From positions 1 through 64,000 of the forward strand of contig JAEZWW010000026.1 of NCBI GenBank assembly GCA_023442945.1: a stretch of 64,000 nt of DNA. The letters run 5' to 3'. Both the position numbers and the translations under genes were made by a program. Positions 40,201 to 50,392 of this stretch are shown in pieces (the first letter of the stretch is position 1; every line of letters starts with the position of its first letter). A model generated the notes under the pieces. That model did no database searches. It saw nothing but the letters and a program-made list of their open reading frames with translations, and had not been told where the DNA came from. Origin of the DNA: Pseudomonadota bacterium. Its GTDB lineage: Bacteria > Pseudomonadota > Gammaproteobacteria > Burkholderiales > Burkholderiaceae_C.

Positions 40201-40974
40201 TTACTTGGGGGCCACGATGCCGTACTTGGCGTAGGGCTTGAGCAGGGCGTCGTAGGTGCCGTTGCTGTGCAGTTCCAGCAGCGCGGCGTTGATCTTGGTC
40301 TGCAAAGCCGGGTTGTCCCGGTTCAGGCCGATGGCTACGCCCGGTCCGAACACAGCGACGTCGTCAACGGCCTTGCCACTCAGCTGGAAATTGGCGCCCT
40401 CCTTGCTTTCGAAAAAGGACTGCGCGGCTGCAGCATTCTGCAGCGTGCCATCGATCCGTCCCAGCGCCAAATCCTGCCGTGCGCGCTCGTCGTTCTGGTA
40501 GGTCACCAGATTGACGCCCTTGTCCTTCCAATGCTTGTTGGCAAATGCGGCCTGCGCGGTGCCTTGAACGATGCCAATGTTCTTGCCCTTCAGCGACTCT
40601 ACCGTGGTGTCCAGTTCCTTGCCCTTGGGCACCATCATGCGCGACTGGGTGGTGTAAAGCTCGGACGAGAAGAGGACTTGCTTTTTACGCGCTTCCGTGA
40701 CGATCATGCCCGACAGGATGCCGTCGATCTTCTTGGCGTTCAGCGCCGGAATGGCGCCGTCGAAATTGATTTTGACCCAGTCGCAAGTCACCTGCATCTG
40801 CTTGCACAGAGCGTTACCCAGATCGATATCGACGCCCACAAGCTTGCCCTGCGCGTCGACCGACTCGAAGGGGGAGAAGGTCGGATCCACCCCGAACCGA
40901 ATCGTGTTGGCGCCCTGGGCCAACGCAGACAGAGACGCCGCCGACATCAGCGCGGCCAACAGAAGTTTTTTCAT
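40201..40974 (-). CDS. Histidine-type ABC transporter, substrate-binding protein
   Basis: 257 residues with signal peptide [18 protein letters not shown] (cleavage near AQG) and the LAO/HisJ-type pattern: [55 protein letters not shown]. First gene of a four-gene operon preceded by a TGTATATACA palindrome 53 bases upstream of ATG 40974, which places it in the HutC regulon. Confidence 0.9.
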   Translation of the reverse strand: MKKLLLAALMSAASLSALAQGANTIRFGVDPTFSPFESVDAQGKLVGVDIDLGNALCKQMQVTCDWVKINFDGAIPALNAKKIDGILSGMIVTEARKKQVLFSSELYTTQSRMMVPKGKELDTTVESLKGKNIGIVQGTAQAAFANKHWKDKGVNLVTYQNDERARQDLALGRIDGTLQNAAAAQSFFESKEGANFQLSGKAVDDVAVFGPGVAIGLNRDNPALQTKINAALLELHSNGTYDALLKPYAKYGIVAPK

Positions 40975-41026
40975 GGTGGATCCAATCGATAGGGGTTGAA
41001 GACGGGCGGATCGTAGATCGGAGATT

Positions 41027-41036
41027 TGTATATACA
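41027..41036. promoter_or_regulatory. hutC operator: Probable HutC operator upstream of the second histidine ABC operon
   Basis: TGTATATACA, identical to the palindrome before hutH, 53 bases before the binding-protein start. Confidence 0.7.
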
Positions 41037-41189
41037 TATAGGGCATTCCCTAGTGGGTCTCGGTCCTACACCGGGGGCTCCCACGGGTGCGCCAGCGCGG
41101 TTGGCGAAACGCTGGGTCACCTTGCGCGACAATCTCCCGCTGGGCTTGTCGCCCTGTTGCCTGTCCGCTGTCTGACCCTGTTCTTGCCT

Positions 41190-43193
<2,004 letters not shown>

Positions 43194-43266
43194 GTCGGGT
43201 GCGCGCTCGTTCATTGCGCGGCGCGCGAGGCCAGGCGACTCGGTCGCGGTCGCTGGGGCGCCTGGG

Positions 43267-43728
43267 CTAGAGCCAGCGTCGCGTGCGGCCGCAGTACGCG
43301 TCGTACGCGGCGCCAAAGTGCCGCTTCAGCGCGCGCTCTTCCGGCATGATTTGAAAGCGCGTCACGTACACCCAAAAGAATGCGGGCGACAGCCAGATGT
43401 ACCAGGCATCCAGCCGCAGCGCGTAACCCACCAACAGCAAAAGCAGGCTCAGGTACAGCGGGTTGCGGCTGAGGCGAAACGGGCCACCTGTCACCAACTG
43501 CGACGCGCGCGCGGGCGAGAAAGGGTCGATGGTGGTGCGCGCACGCCGCATCACGAAGAAGGCCGCCAACGCGACCAGACCGCTCACCACCGCGCACGCA
43601 ATGCCGCCCAGGCGTCGCCACTCGGCCGTGTCGATCACTTCAGGGTGCGTCAGCGCAAACCACTTCATCGCCGCGCCCAGCAACAGGGCCAGCACGGGCG
43701 CAGGGAGCTTGGTGTCGAGCGATGACAT
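43267..43728 (-). CDS. Isoprenylcysteine carboxyl methyltransferase-like membrane protein (PEMT/ICMT family)
   Basis: 153 residues, about four membrane helices. The C-terminal family motif is present: GGPFRLSRNPLYLSLLLL, then FQIMPEERALKRHFGAAYDAY, the RHP-x-Y/EE pattern of SAM-dependent small membrane methyltransferases. The substrate in bacteria is generally unknown. ATG 43728 is chosen because the first membrane helix follows directly. Confidence 0.85.
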   Translation of the reverse strand: MSSLDTKLPAPVLALLLGAAMKWFALTHPEVIDTAEWRRLGGIACAVVSGLVALAAFFVMRRARTTIDPFSPARASQLVTGGPFRLSRNPLYLSLLLLLVGYALRLDAWYIWLSPAFFWVYVTRFQIMPEERALKRHFGAAYDAYCGRTRRWL

Positions 43729-44533
43729 GGTGAGCTTGGTGGGTCTCCGGCCTGCCCTGCGCCGCCGCTGTGGCGGCCCTTGGCGCGGCCAGCCTGCATT
43801 GTGGCGCGCGTTTCGCGCCGCGCGGCCGGGGATCGTTTTGTACGTGCGGCGACGTGGCCGCTGCTTGTGGGAGCGGGCAGTCAGCGCTGGCCGCACACCG
43901 CGCGCCCATCGGCGCGGCCTCAGAAATTCCTGTTTTGATAGCTGCCCGCGCAGGTTGCACTAGCGCCATAGGGCGATTGGACACAAAAAACAAGATGCCC
44001 AGCTATCTGCCTGTCCGCCTGCCAGATGCAGGCGGAATGCCGCGGCGCGGTTACCCATTGACGCGCCGATATTTGCTGCGGCGCCGGGCGGACCCAAGGC
44101 AACTTGGTGCGTGCGCCTCACGCCATCCGCGCGGCACCACCGCCGCCAGCGCGCGCCAGGCGCACCTTCACCAGATCAGGTCCCTCGGGGACCCGCACGT
44201 ACGCCGTGCTGACTTGCGCCGTCGTGTAGAAGCCACGCAAGGGCAAGGCTTTCCGCCATACAGACCTCCTACCACTGTGACGACTGACAAAGTTGGCGGG
44301 TGGAGTCGGTGACAAGGACTGAGGCGCGTCGCGCCGACGCCTGGCGCCTTGAGGTAAGTGTGTGCATGAAGCCCCTCCTGCAGGGCCTATAGGTAGTCTT
44401 CCCGATGGGAACCTTCCCAGTTTTCAGACACGACGGGCTTGCCTAGACTGGCCCGACAGAAGAAGAGGCGAGGGTGCAGGCAAACGGGTCGGCGCCTTTG
44501 CAGTCCAAGACATTTGCCAGGGGGTGCCTTTTC
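43729..44533. other. 800-base gap with an interspersed repeat and a coding-like remnant
   Basis: The region contains the repeat at 43925-43990. On the minus strand at about 44118-44275 a short frame with normal GC3 bias reads GFYTTAQVSTAYVRVPEG, DLVKVRLARAG and then stops. AGGAGG lies just upstream, but the ATG it serves is in another frame, which suggests a decayed gene. The last 200 bases before the lipase hold its presumed promoter. Nothing else recognised. Confidence 0.4.
43925..43990 (+). repeat. Interspersed repeat
   Basis: TGTTTTGATAGCTGCCCGCG, CAGGTTGCACTAGCGCC, ATAGGGCGATTGGACAC. A diverged copy of the family in the gap between the methyltransferase and the lipase module. Confidence 0.65.
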
Positions 44534-46126
44534 ATGACCGGCTTATCCGCCATTGCGCCCAACGCCTGCGTGCCGGGCGCGTCAATGCAGTCTGGTCCCG
44601 CACAAGCCCCTGCGGTAGACACCAGACGTGGTTATCCGGTGGGCGACGGCTCATTTGCCAACGAAGTGCGCGGCGCCCAGGCGCAGCGCGAGCGCGATCT
44701 GCAGTTCGCGATGATGTCCAACGATGCCTATGCAGACAAAGGTGTCGGCCCCACGGGGACCCAATCGGAGCGCGAGCTGGCCGCCGCTGGCTGGAATCGC
44801 CTGACACCCGTGGGCGACCATCTGGTGGACGCCAAGGGCAATCAGATTCCGATTGATCCGCAGATGCTGAAGGATCCTAAGAGCGGATTTGACGCGGCGA
44901 TCTATCAGAACGATCAAGGTCAGTATGTGGTGGCCTACCGTGGCACCGATAACTGGAGTCCCGGTGAGGGGGGTGATGCAAAGGCCAACTTGGGGCAAGG
45001 CACGGGTTTGGAAGTTGAACAGTACGCTCAAGCGACTCGATTGGCGCGAACCGCGGCACTGGTTTTCGGCTCGGACAACCTCGCCATCACTGGTCACTCG
45101 CTGGGTGGGGGCCTCGCGTCTGCCGCCATGTTGGCTGTGGGATCCCCGGGCGTGACGTTCAACTCTGCTGGGTTGAGCGACAAGACGCTGCGGGACTTGG
45201 GATTCACGAATCCGAACGCGGCCCGCGCCGACTTGGCGGGCAACGGTCAGATTCGTCGCTACAACGTGCAGGGTGAACTGCTCACCAACCTCCAACAGGG
45301 CACGATGTTGCCCGACGCCGTCGGGCACGAGTTGCGCGTCGCTAAGCCCGATCCGAGTGAGAACAATCCGATCACTCTCCATGGCGGCGGCGGCGATGGT
45401 GCGTCTTATGTTGAAGCGCTGCGGATGCACGAGGCCCAAGAAACCACTCCCGCCCCGTTGATCTTTCGACTCAATGAGCACCTGAGCGAATCCCAGTTCA
45501 AGGCTGTGGCTGCGGCCGGCACGCAGTTGGTCGGATTGGCTTCGGACGCAGCCAAGATTGGCGACCAAGCCGTGAATGAAATGGGTGACGCGCTGCGCGA
45601 GGGCGCGAGCACTGGCCGTTTGGCGGAGGGCGCCGGTCGCGTAGCGGGAAGTGCCGCCAACGGCGTGATGGATATGGGCGCCAAAGCTGTGGAGCGCGGC
45701 GCCGACCTTGCCGGCGACTTGGTTCAGGAGTTCACGACCTTCACTGGCAACGCGCTGCGCGATGTGGGCAACGCCACTGGCCTGGACTTGACGCCCCCCG
45801 CTGAGGCCTATGAGCGCGTTGGAGCCCAGGCCAACGACTTCATCGACGACCTCGGCGCCCGCGCTGGCCGTGTCTTGGACAAAGGGGGCGGCGCGGTGCA
45901 GAGCGCTCTGGAAACAGTCGGGACGAGTGCGCAACAGGCGTTGGAGAAGACAGCTGGCGGCATCGAATGGGCTGGTGGCAAGGTGGCTGAAGGCGCGGAA
46001 TGGGTTGGCCAAAAGGCGGCCGATGGTGCGCAGTGGGTAGGCAATCGTGCTGAAGAAGGCGCCCAGTGGGTGTCCGATCGCCTGGGTGATGTGGGACGTT
46101 TCTTCAGCAGCCCCTTCTCCCGCTGA
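44534..46126 (+). CDS. Class-3 lipase-fold protein with C-terminal 11-residue repeats; candidate antibacterial phospholipase effector
   Basis: 530 residues from ATG 44534 (AGGGGG nine bases upstream); GTG 44474 would add 20 residues. The alpha/beta-hydrolase core has VVAYRGTDNWS (oxyanion side) and nucleophile Ser189 in AITGHSLGGGLASA, typical of lipase_3/phospholipase A1-like enzymes. No clear signal peptide. Residues about 300-475 are Ala/Gly-rich and helical. Residues 476-519 are four tandem 11-mers (GIEWAGGKVAE, GAEWVGQKAAD, GAQWVGNRAEE, GAQWVSDRLGD). An ankyrin lipoprotein lies 48 bases downstream. Lipases paired with periplasmic lipoprotein immunity are known type VI (Tle) and type IV (X-Tfe) effectors. 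The pairing is inferred from context; no secretion genes are in the window. Confidence 0.7.
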   Translation: MTGLSAIAPNACVPGASMQSGPAQAPAVDTRRGYPVGDGSFANEVRGAQAQRERDLQFAMMSNDAYADKGVGPTGTQSERELAAAGWNRLTPVGDHLVDAKGNQIPIDPQMLKDPKSGFDAAIYQNDQGQYVVAYRGTDNWSPGEGGDAKANLGQGTGLEVEQYAQATRLARTAALVFGSDNLAITGHSLGGGLASAAMLAVGSPGVTFNSAGLSDKTLRDLGFTNPNAARADLAGNGQIRRYNVQGELLTNLQQGTMLPDAVGHELRVAKPDPSENNPITLHGGGGDGASYVEALRMHEAQETTPAPLIFRLNEHLSESQFKAVAAAGTQLVGLASDAAKIGDQAVNEMGDALREGASTGRLAEGAGRVAGSAANGVMDMGAKAVERGADLAGDLVQEFTTFTGNALRDVGNATGLDLTPPAEAYERVGAQANDFIDDLGARAGRVLDKGGGAVQSALETVGTSAQQALEKTAGGIEWAGGKVAEGAEWVGQKAADGAQWVGNRAEEGAQWVSDRLGDVGRFFSSPFSR

Positions 46127-46173
46127 TCGCGCCCCAGCGATTGCGCGCGGGGCGGCGCTAGACTGAGCCACCG

Positions 46174-46953
46174 ATGACCTTCTCATCTACCTCCCGCGTT
46201 TGCGATGCTGCTGCGCCGTGCCGTCGTCAGTTGTTGGCGTGGCTCACGGTGTTGGCGTTGCCCGCCTGCGGGCAGCAAGGACCCGATGTGACAGAAACCG
46301 CCCCACAGAATCAAATTTTTGGCTCCGCACAGGCAGCGGCCTTGTATTCAGCTGCGGCCAAAGGCGATCTGGAGCGAGCACGCCAGTTGATCAAGCAAGG
46401 TGCGAATCCGAATCTCACCAATGCCAGACAGCAGAATTTGCTCGACGTGGCCATGCTGAAAGGGGACCGCAAAGCCTTCGACAACCTGCTGGACTTGGGT
46501 GCGGACCCTGCTTTATTGGGGGATGCGCGAGACACCACGGTGCACTTCGCGGCGATCATGGACGACCCCTACTGGCTCAAGACCTTGCTGGCGCGCGGCA
46601 CATCCACTGAGGTGCCCAACGCGATGGGGGAGACGCCGCTGTTCCGAGCAGTGAACCAACCCGGCAATATTCGACTGCTGCTGGATGCGGGCGCGAATAT
46701 TCAGGCGCGCAATCGTCAAGGCGAGACCCTGATGCACGTGGCTGCTGCGATGGGGGCGAACGCAGCGGTGGTGCAGTTTCTTGAACTGGGCACCGATCCG
46801 CGCGTCATTGATCGCATTGGCGTCACTTTCCAGCCAGCTTTCTTTATGACGCGCGAAAGCTTGCTCAATGCCCAGGCCAAAGATGCACGCGCCAAAGTCC
46901 GCGCCTGGCTTCGAGCGCACAACATCCCTGTAGAGGACTCAGGTCAGCGCTGA
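46174..46953 (+). CDS. Ankyrin-repeat lipoprotein, candidate immunity protein
   Basis: 259 residues. The signal sequence (RRQLLAWLTVLALPAC) ends in lipobox L-P-A-Cys32, followed by Gly, so a periplasm-facing lipoprotein is expected. About five ankyrin repeats follow (YSAAAKGDLERARQLIKQ, GETPLFRAVNQPGNIRLLL, GETLMHVAAAMGANAAVVQ). It begins 48 bases after the lipase gene and is less GC-rich than the housekeeping genes. Ankyrin-repeat lipoproteins are a known immunity type for secreted lipase effectors. Binding to this lipase is inference. A paralogue in decay follows immediately. Confidence 0.75.
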   Translation: MTFSSTSRVCDAAAPCRRQLLAWLTVLALPACGQQGPDVTETAPQNQIFGSAQAAALYSAAAKGDLERARQLIKQGANPNLTNARQQNLLDVAMLKGDRKAFDNLLDLGADPALLGDARDTTVHFAAIMDDPYWLKTLLARGTSTEVPNAMGETPLFRAVNQPGNIRLLLDAGANIQARNRQGETLMHVAAAMGANAAVVQFLELGTDPRVIDRIGVTFQPAFFMTRESLLNAQAKDARAKVRAWLRAHNIPVEDSGQR

Positions 46954-46963
46954 GGGCAATGCG

Positions 46964-47766
46964 TTGTTAACGAAGACTAGCCCGCGAACCTTCCATACAA
47001 GCGAGCGCCGCACAGCCTTGGCGTGGCTGCTCGCATGCGCAGGGCTTGTCGCGTGCGGTCAACAACGTGCCGACCCGGTTGCAGAGGGGGCACCCGTCGC
47101 CGGCCATGCGCACAACGCTTGGTTTGCGTCGGCTCAAGCGTAGGCGCTGTACGGCGCGGCAGCCAAAGGTGACATGGACCGCGCGCGTCAGCTGATGGCC
47201 CAAGGCGTCAGCTTGAACAGCGCCAACGCCAAAGAGCAGGCACTGCTTAAGGTGGCGATGCTCCGGGGTGACCGCAAGGCCTTTGTCAATTTGCTGGACT
47301 TGGGTGCTGATGCAACGTACCTGCGCAACGCAAGCCAGACGCCGATGCATCGGGCTGCAATTCTGGAAAACTCCTATTGGCTCAAGACGTTGCTGGACAG
47401 GAAGGTGTCGACGGAGGTGTTCGACAAAATGGGGGAGACCCCGTTGTTCGGGGCATTGGGTCCAAACACCGTCGAAAACGTCAAGCTCTTGCTGGCGGCG
47501 GGCGCCAACATTCATGTGAAGAACCGATCACAGGAGACCTTGCTGCATCACGCTGCAGGCATCAATTCGTTTGCCGACGTGCCTAGGTTTCTTGAGTTGG
47601 GCGTCGACCCCACGGCAAAAGACGATATTGGGTTCACCTTTCAGCCAAGTTTTTTTTTAGAACCCCTGACCGCACTTTGAACGTGGACGCCAAGGAAGCC
47701 CGAGCCAAAGTCCGCGCTTGGCTACAGGCGCACAACATCCCTCTAGAGGACTTTGGTAGACGCTGA
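46964..47766 (+). pseudogene. Degenerate paralogue of the ankyrin lipoprotein
   Basis: Reading from TTG 46964 gives a lipoprotein signal (ALAWLLACAGLVAC, then GQQ as in the paralogue) and FASAQA aligned to GSAQA of the intact copy. Then there is an in-frame TAG at 47141-47143, and the ankyrin part continues (LYGAAAKGDMDRARQLMAQG). Near the end a run of nine T (47650-47658) shifts the frame to an early stop at 47680. With seven T the frame continues to AKEARAKVRAWLQAHNIP and ends at 47766, aligning residue for residue with the C-terminus of the intact copy. From ATG 47174 a 168-residue fragment without a signal peptide could still be made. Confidence 0.75.
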
Positions 47767-47804
47767 GAATCGGGTTGACCAGGACCCGGCGTGGTGGCGA
47801 CAGC

Positions 47805-50138
47805 TTACTGCACGAAACCCATCCCGCGCGATTCGCGGACCTCGGGCTTGATGCGGTGTTCGGCCTCCAGCTGCTCAAGGAACTCTTCCACCGAAAAGTC
47901 GGTGGCCAGGATGTCGGTCTGGCGCTTCACGGCGGCGAAGTCGCCGGGACAGAGTTGCTCCAATTTTGCTAGCTGCTTGCGCACGTCTGGTGTCAGCAAT
48001 TCGGCATTTCCCTTCAAGGCTTCGGTGATGAACATGCGTTCACGCTGGTCGGCGGTGAGGGGCTTGAACTTGATCTTGAAGGTGAAGCGGCGCAGCGCCG
48101 CCTGGTCGATGCGGTCGAGCAGGTTGGTGGTGCAGATGAAGACGCCGTCGTGCCGTTCCATCTGCTGCAGCATCTCGTTGACCTCAGTCACTTCATAGCT
48201 GCGTTGTGCGCCCCGGCGGTCGAGCAGGAAGCTGTCGGCCTCGTCCAGCAGCAGCACGGCTTTTTCCTGCGTAGCTTCTTCGAACATGGCGGCCATGTTC
48301 TGCTCGGTCTCGCCCACGTACTTGCTGACCAGATCGCTGGCCTGCTTGATGATGAGCGGCTTGTCCATTTGCTGCGCGATGTACTCGCCCAAGGCGGTCT
48401 TGCCGGTGCCGGGCGCGCCGTAGAAGCACAGGGCGCCGTGGCCGCGCGCCTTGAGCGCGTCGACGATGCGCGGGATCTCAAAGCGGCTTTCGACGTTGAG
48501 CATGCCCAGGTCGTAGGTGGTGACTTGGCGGCGGCCCTTGTGCGCCGCGCCTTCCTTGCGGCCGAGGGCAGCGTCGGAATTCTTCAGCTGCCGCTCGATC
48601 AGCGCTTCAAACGCCTCGCCACCCGCGACATCGCCCACGTGCGCCAGATCGGCAAAGCGCACGGCGGTGCGGATTTGGGCGGGTGTCAGGCCCTTGCGCT
48701 CGGTCAGCTGGGCGACGAATTCGTCGCTGACGGCCACGCCGTCGAGCGACTTGCGCACCAGCTGCTCGCGCGCGCCCGGTGGGGGCGATTTCAGTTCGAG
48801 GTGGTAGGCAAAGCGGCGGCGGAAGGCCGGGTCGATCTGCTCGATGCGGTTGGTGACCCAGATCGTGGGAACCGGATTGCTTTCGAGGATCTGGTTGACC
48901 CAGGCTTTGCCGTTGACCGAATGGCCCACAGCGGCGGCCAGGGCTTGCTGTTCGGCGCGCGCCATCAGGCCGGCCGCGTCTACGCTGATGGGCGGGAACA
49001 CGTCTTCCACCTCGTCGAACAGCAGCGCTGCTTCCTGCGAGCCTTTCAAGAAGACTTGCGCGATCTGCATGGAGCGGTAGCGGTCGCGCCCGGACAGGCT
49101 GTTGCCGTCGCGGTCGGCGTACTCCACTTCAAACAAGTCCAGGCCCGCCTCAGCGGCGGCGACCTTGGCGAGCTCGGTCTTGCCGGTGCCAGGTGGCCCG
49201 TACATCAGCACGTTAACGCCCACGGCCTTGGTCTGCAGCGCCTTGCGCAGCAGGTTGACCAGCACCTGCACGTCGTCGCCGACGAAGCCGAAGTCGCTGA
49301 CTTTCAGGTCGCTCTTGCTGGCCGGGCGGGTGAACACAGCCATCAGCTCGGCGCGGTCGCGGTACTCGCGCATCAGCACCGGCGGCAGCTTTTCGCTGAC
49401 CTTCATCAGGTCGGCCAGGTCGGTGATGCTGTGCTCGGAGATCAGGTTTTCGACCAGACCGATGCGCTCAAGCCGGCCACCGGCACGCAGCGCTTCGCCT
49501 ACTTCGGCGCCGGTCACCCCGGCCAGACGGCCAATGGCTTCGTAGGCTTCGGGGGCGTTGTTGACCTTGAATTCGACCAGCAGGCTGCGCAGGTCGCGCT
49601 GGTAGCGCGCCAGCGTGCCGTACAGCAGCAGCGCACGCTCGGCCTTGTTGAGCTGCAACAGGTTGGCCAGCGCGTCGATGTTCTTTTCGACCAGGGTCGA
49701 ATGTTTTTTGAGCGCATGCGTCAGCCACTGGCCGGTGCTGTTGAGCACGGCCAGCAAGTCCTTGGGCGAATCCTTGGCGTATTCGTCCAGGTAGAAGAAC
49801 AGCGTGCCTTCCTCATACGGGCCACGCCAGACGCCGTGGCGTTCCAGGAATTCGGTGGCCGTCAGCGCTTCATGGCCGCGCCAGAACTCGTTGTCCTTGC
49901 AGCGGCGTTCGAGGAATTCACGCAGGCGCGTCAGCACCGGCTCGGGCCACAGCAAGTGGCGGCCGGCCAGCGACATCAGGCCATTGATGTCGCGTCGCAC
50001 ATTGAATTTGGAGCCTTGCTGTGCGGCCAGGGTCAGCACGAAGTGCGAACACATCAGATCCAGCACCGGGGCGTTTGCGAGCCCGGGCGCTTGCAGCAAG
50101 CCCGCTTGTCCACCGACCGAGATCGACCGTTTCGCCAT
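47805..50138 (-). CDS. Tandem AAA+ ATPase, function unknown
   Basis: 777 residues from ATG 50138, which has AGGAGG just upstream. An N-terminal domain of about 300 helical residues is followed by two AAA+ modules: Walker A MYGPPGTGKTELAK with Walker B LLFDEVEDVF, and Walker A FYGAPGTGKTALGE with Walker B VLLLDEADSFLLDRRGAQ. Second-module arginine-finger candidates lie in IDQAALRRFTFKIKF. This two-ring layout resembles Cdc48/SpoVK-type remodelling machines, but the N-domain is not one I recognise. Convergent with the ankyrin genes; it has the GC content of the core chromosome. Confidence 0.8.
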   Translation of the reverse strand: MAKRSISVGGQAGLLQAPGLANAPVLDLMCSHFVLTLAAQQGSKFNVRRDINGLMSLAGRHLLWPEPVLTRLREFLERRCKDNEFWRGHEALTATEFLERHGVWRGPYEEGTLFFYLDEYAKDSPKDLLAVLNSTGQWLTHALKKHSTLVEKNIDALANLLQLNKAERALLLYGTLARYQRDLRSLLVEFKVNNAPEAYEAIGRLAGVTGAEVGEALRAGGRLERIGLVENLISEHSITDLADLMKVSEKLPPVLMREYRDRAELMAVFTRPASKSDLKVSDFGFVGDDVQVLVNLLRKALQTKAVGVNVLMYGPPGTGKTELAKVAAAEAGLDLFEVEYADRDGNSLSGRDRYRSMQIAQVFLKGSQEAALLFDEVEDVFPPISVDAAGLMARAEQQALAAAVGHSVNGKAWVNQILESNPVPTIWVTNRIEQIDPAFRRRFAYHLELKSPPPGAREQLVRKSLDGVAVSDEFVAQLTERKGLTPAQIRTAVRFADLAHVGDVAGGEAFEALIERQLKNSDAALGRKEGAAHKGRRQVTTYDLGMLNVESRFEIPRIVDALKARGHGALCFYGAPGTGKTALGEYIAQQMDKPLIIKQASDLVSKYVGETEQNMAAMFEEATQEKAVLLLDEADSFLLDRRGAQRSYEVTEVNEMLQQMERHDGVFICTTNLLDRIDQAALRRFTFKIKFKPLTADQRERMFITEALKGNAELLTPDVRKQLAKLEQLCPGDFAAVKRQTDILATDFSVEEFLEQLEAEHRIKPEVRESRGMGFVQ

Positions 50139-50392
50139 TGCAAGCCTCCTTGAGAGCAGGGCGCCAGACACACGCACCATAACGCAATCGCTCAGGTGCT
50201 GGAAGACACCAGTTGACCGCTGGCAACGGGGCAAGTTTCCCGAGGGTGTCAACTATTTGGCACTCCGGCCATGTGCCGATCGCCGCAGGCTTGACGCCGG
50301 TCACCCTGACGGTGGGGTTGTCCGGTTGACGGCTGCCCGATCCGCAGGGGATGATCACGGGCACAGGACTGGAAGAGAGCGAGGAATCAGAC

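Noticed and set aside
44651..46186. Long minus-strand open frame of about 511 codons opposite the lipase gene
   Set aside because: Its translation lacks domain character, and codon bias, motifs and ribosome site all support the plus-strand lipase; long antisense frames are expected in GC-rich genes.
47958..48010. Another interspersed repeat copy inside the AAA+ ATPase gene
   Set aside because: Only TTTGCTAGCTGCTTGCGCA resembles the family; the left and right parts do not match, and the codons encode a normal-looking protein segment.
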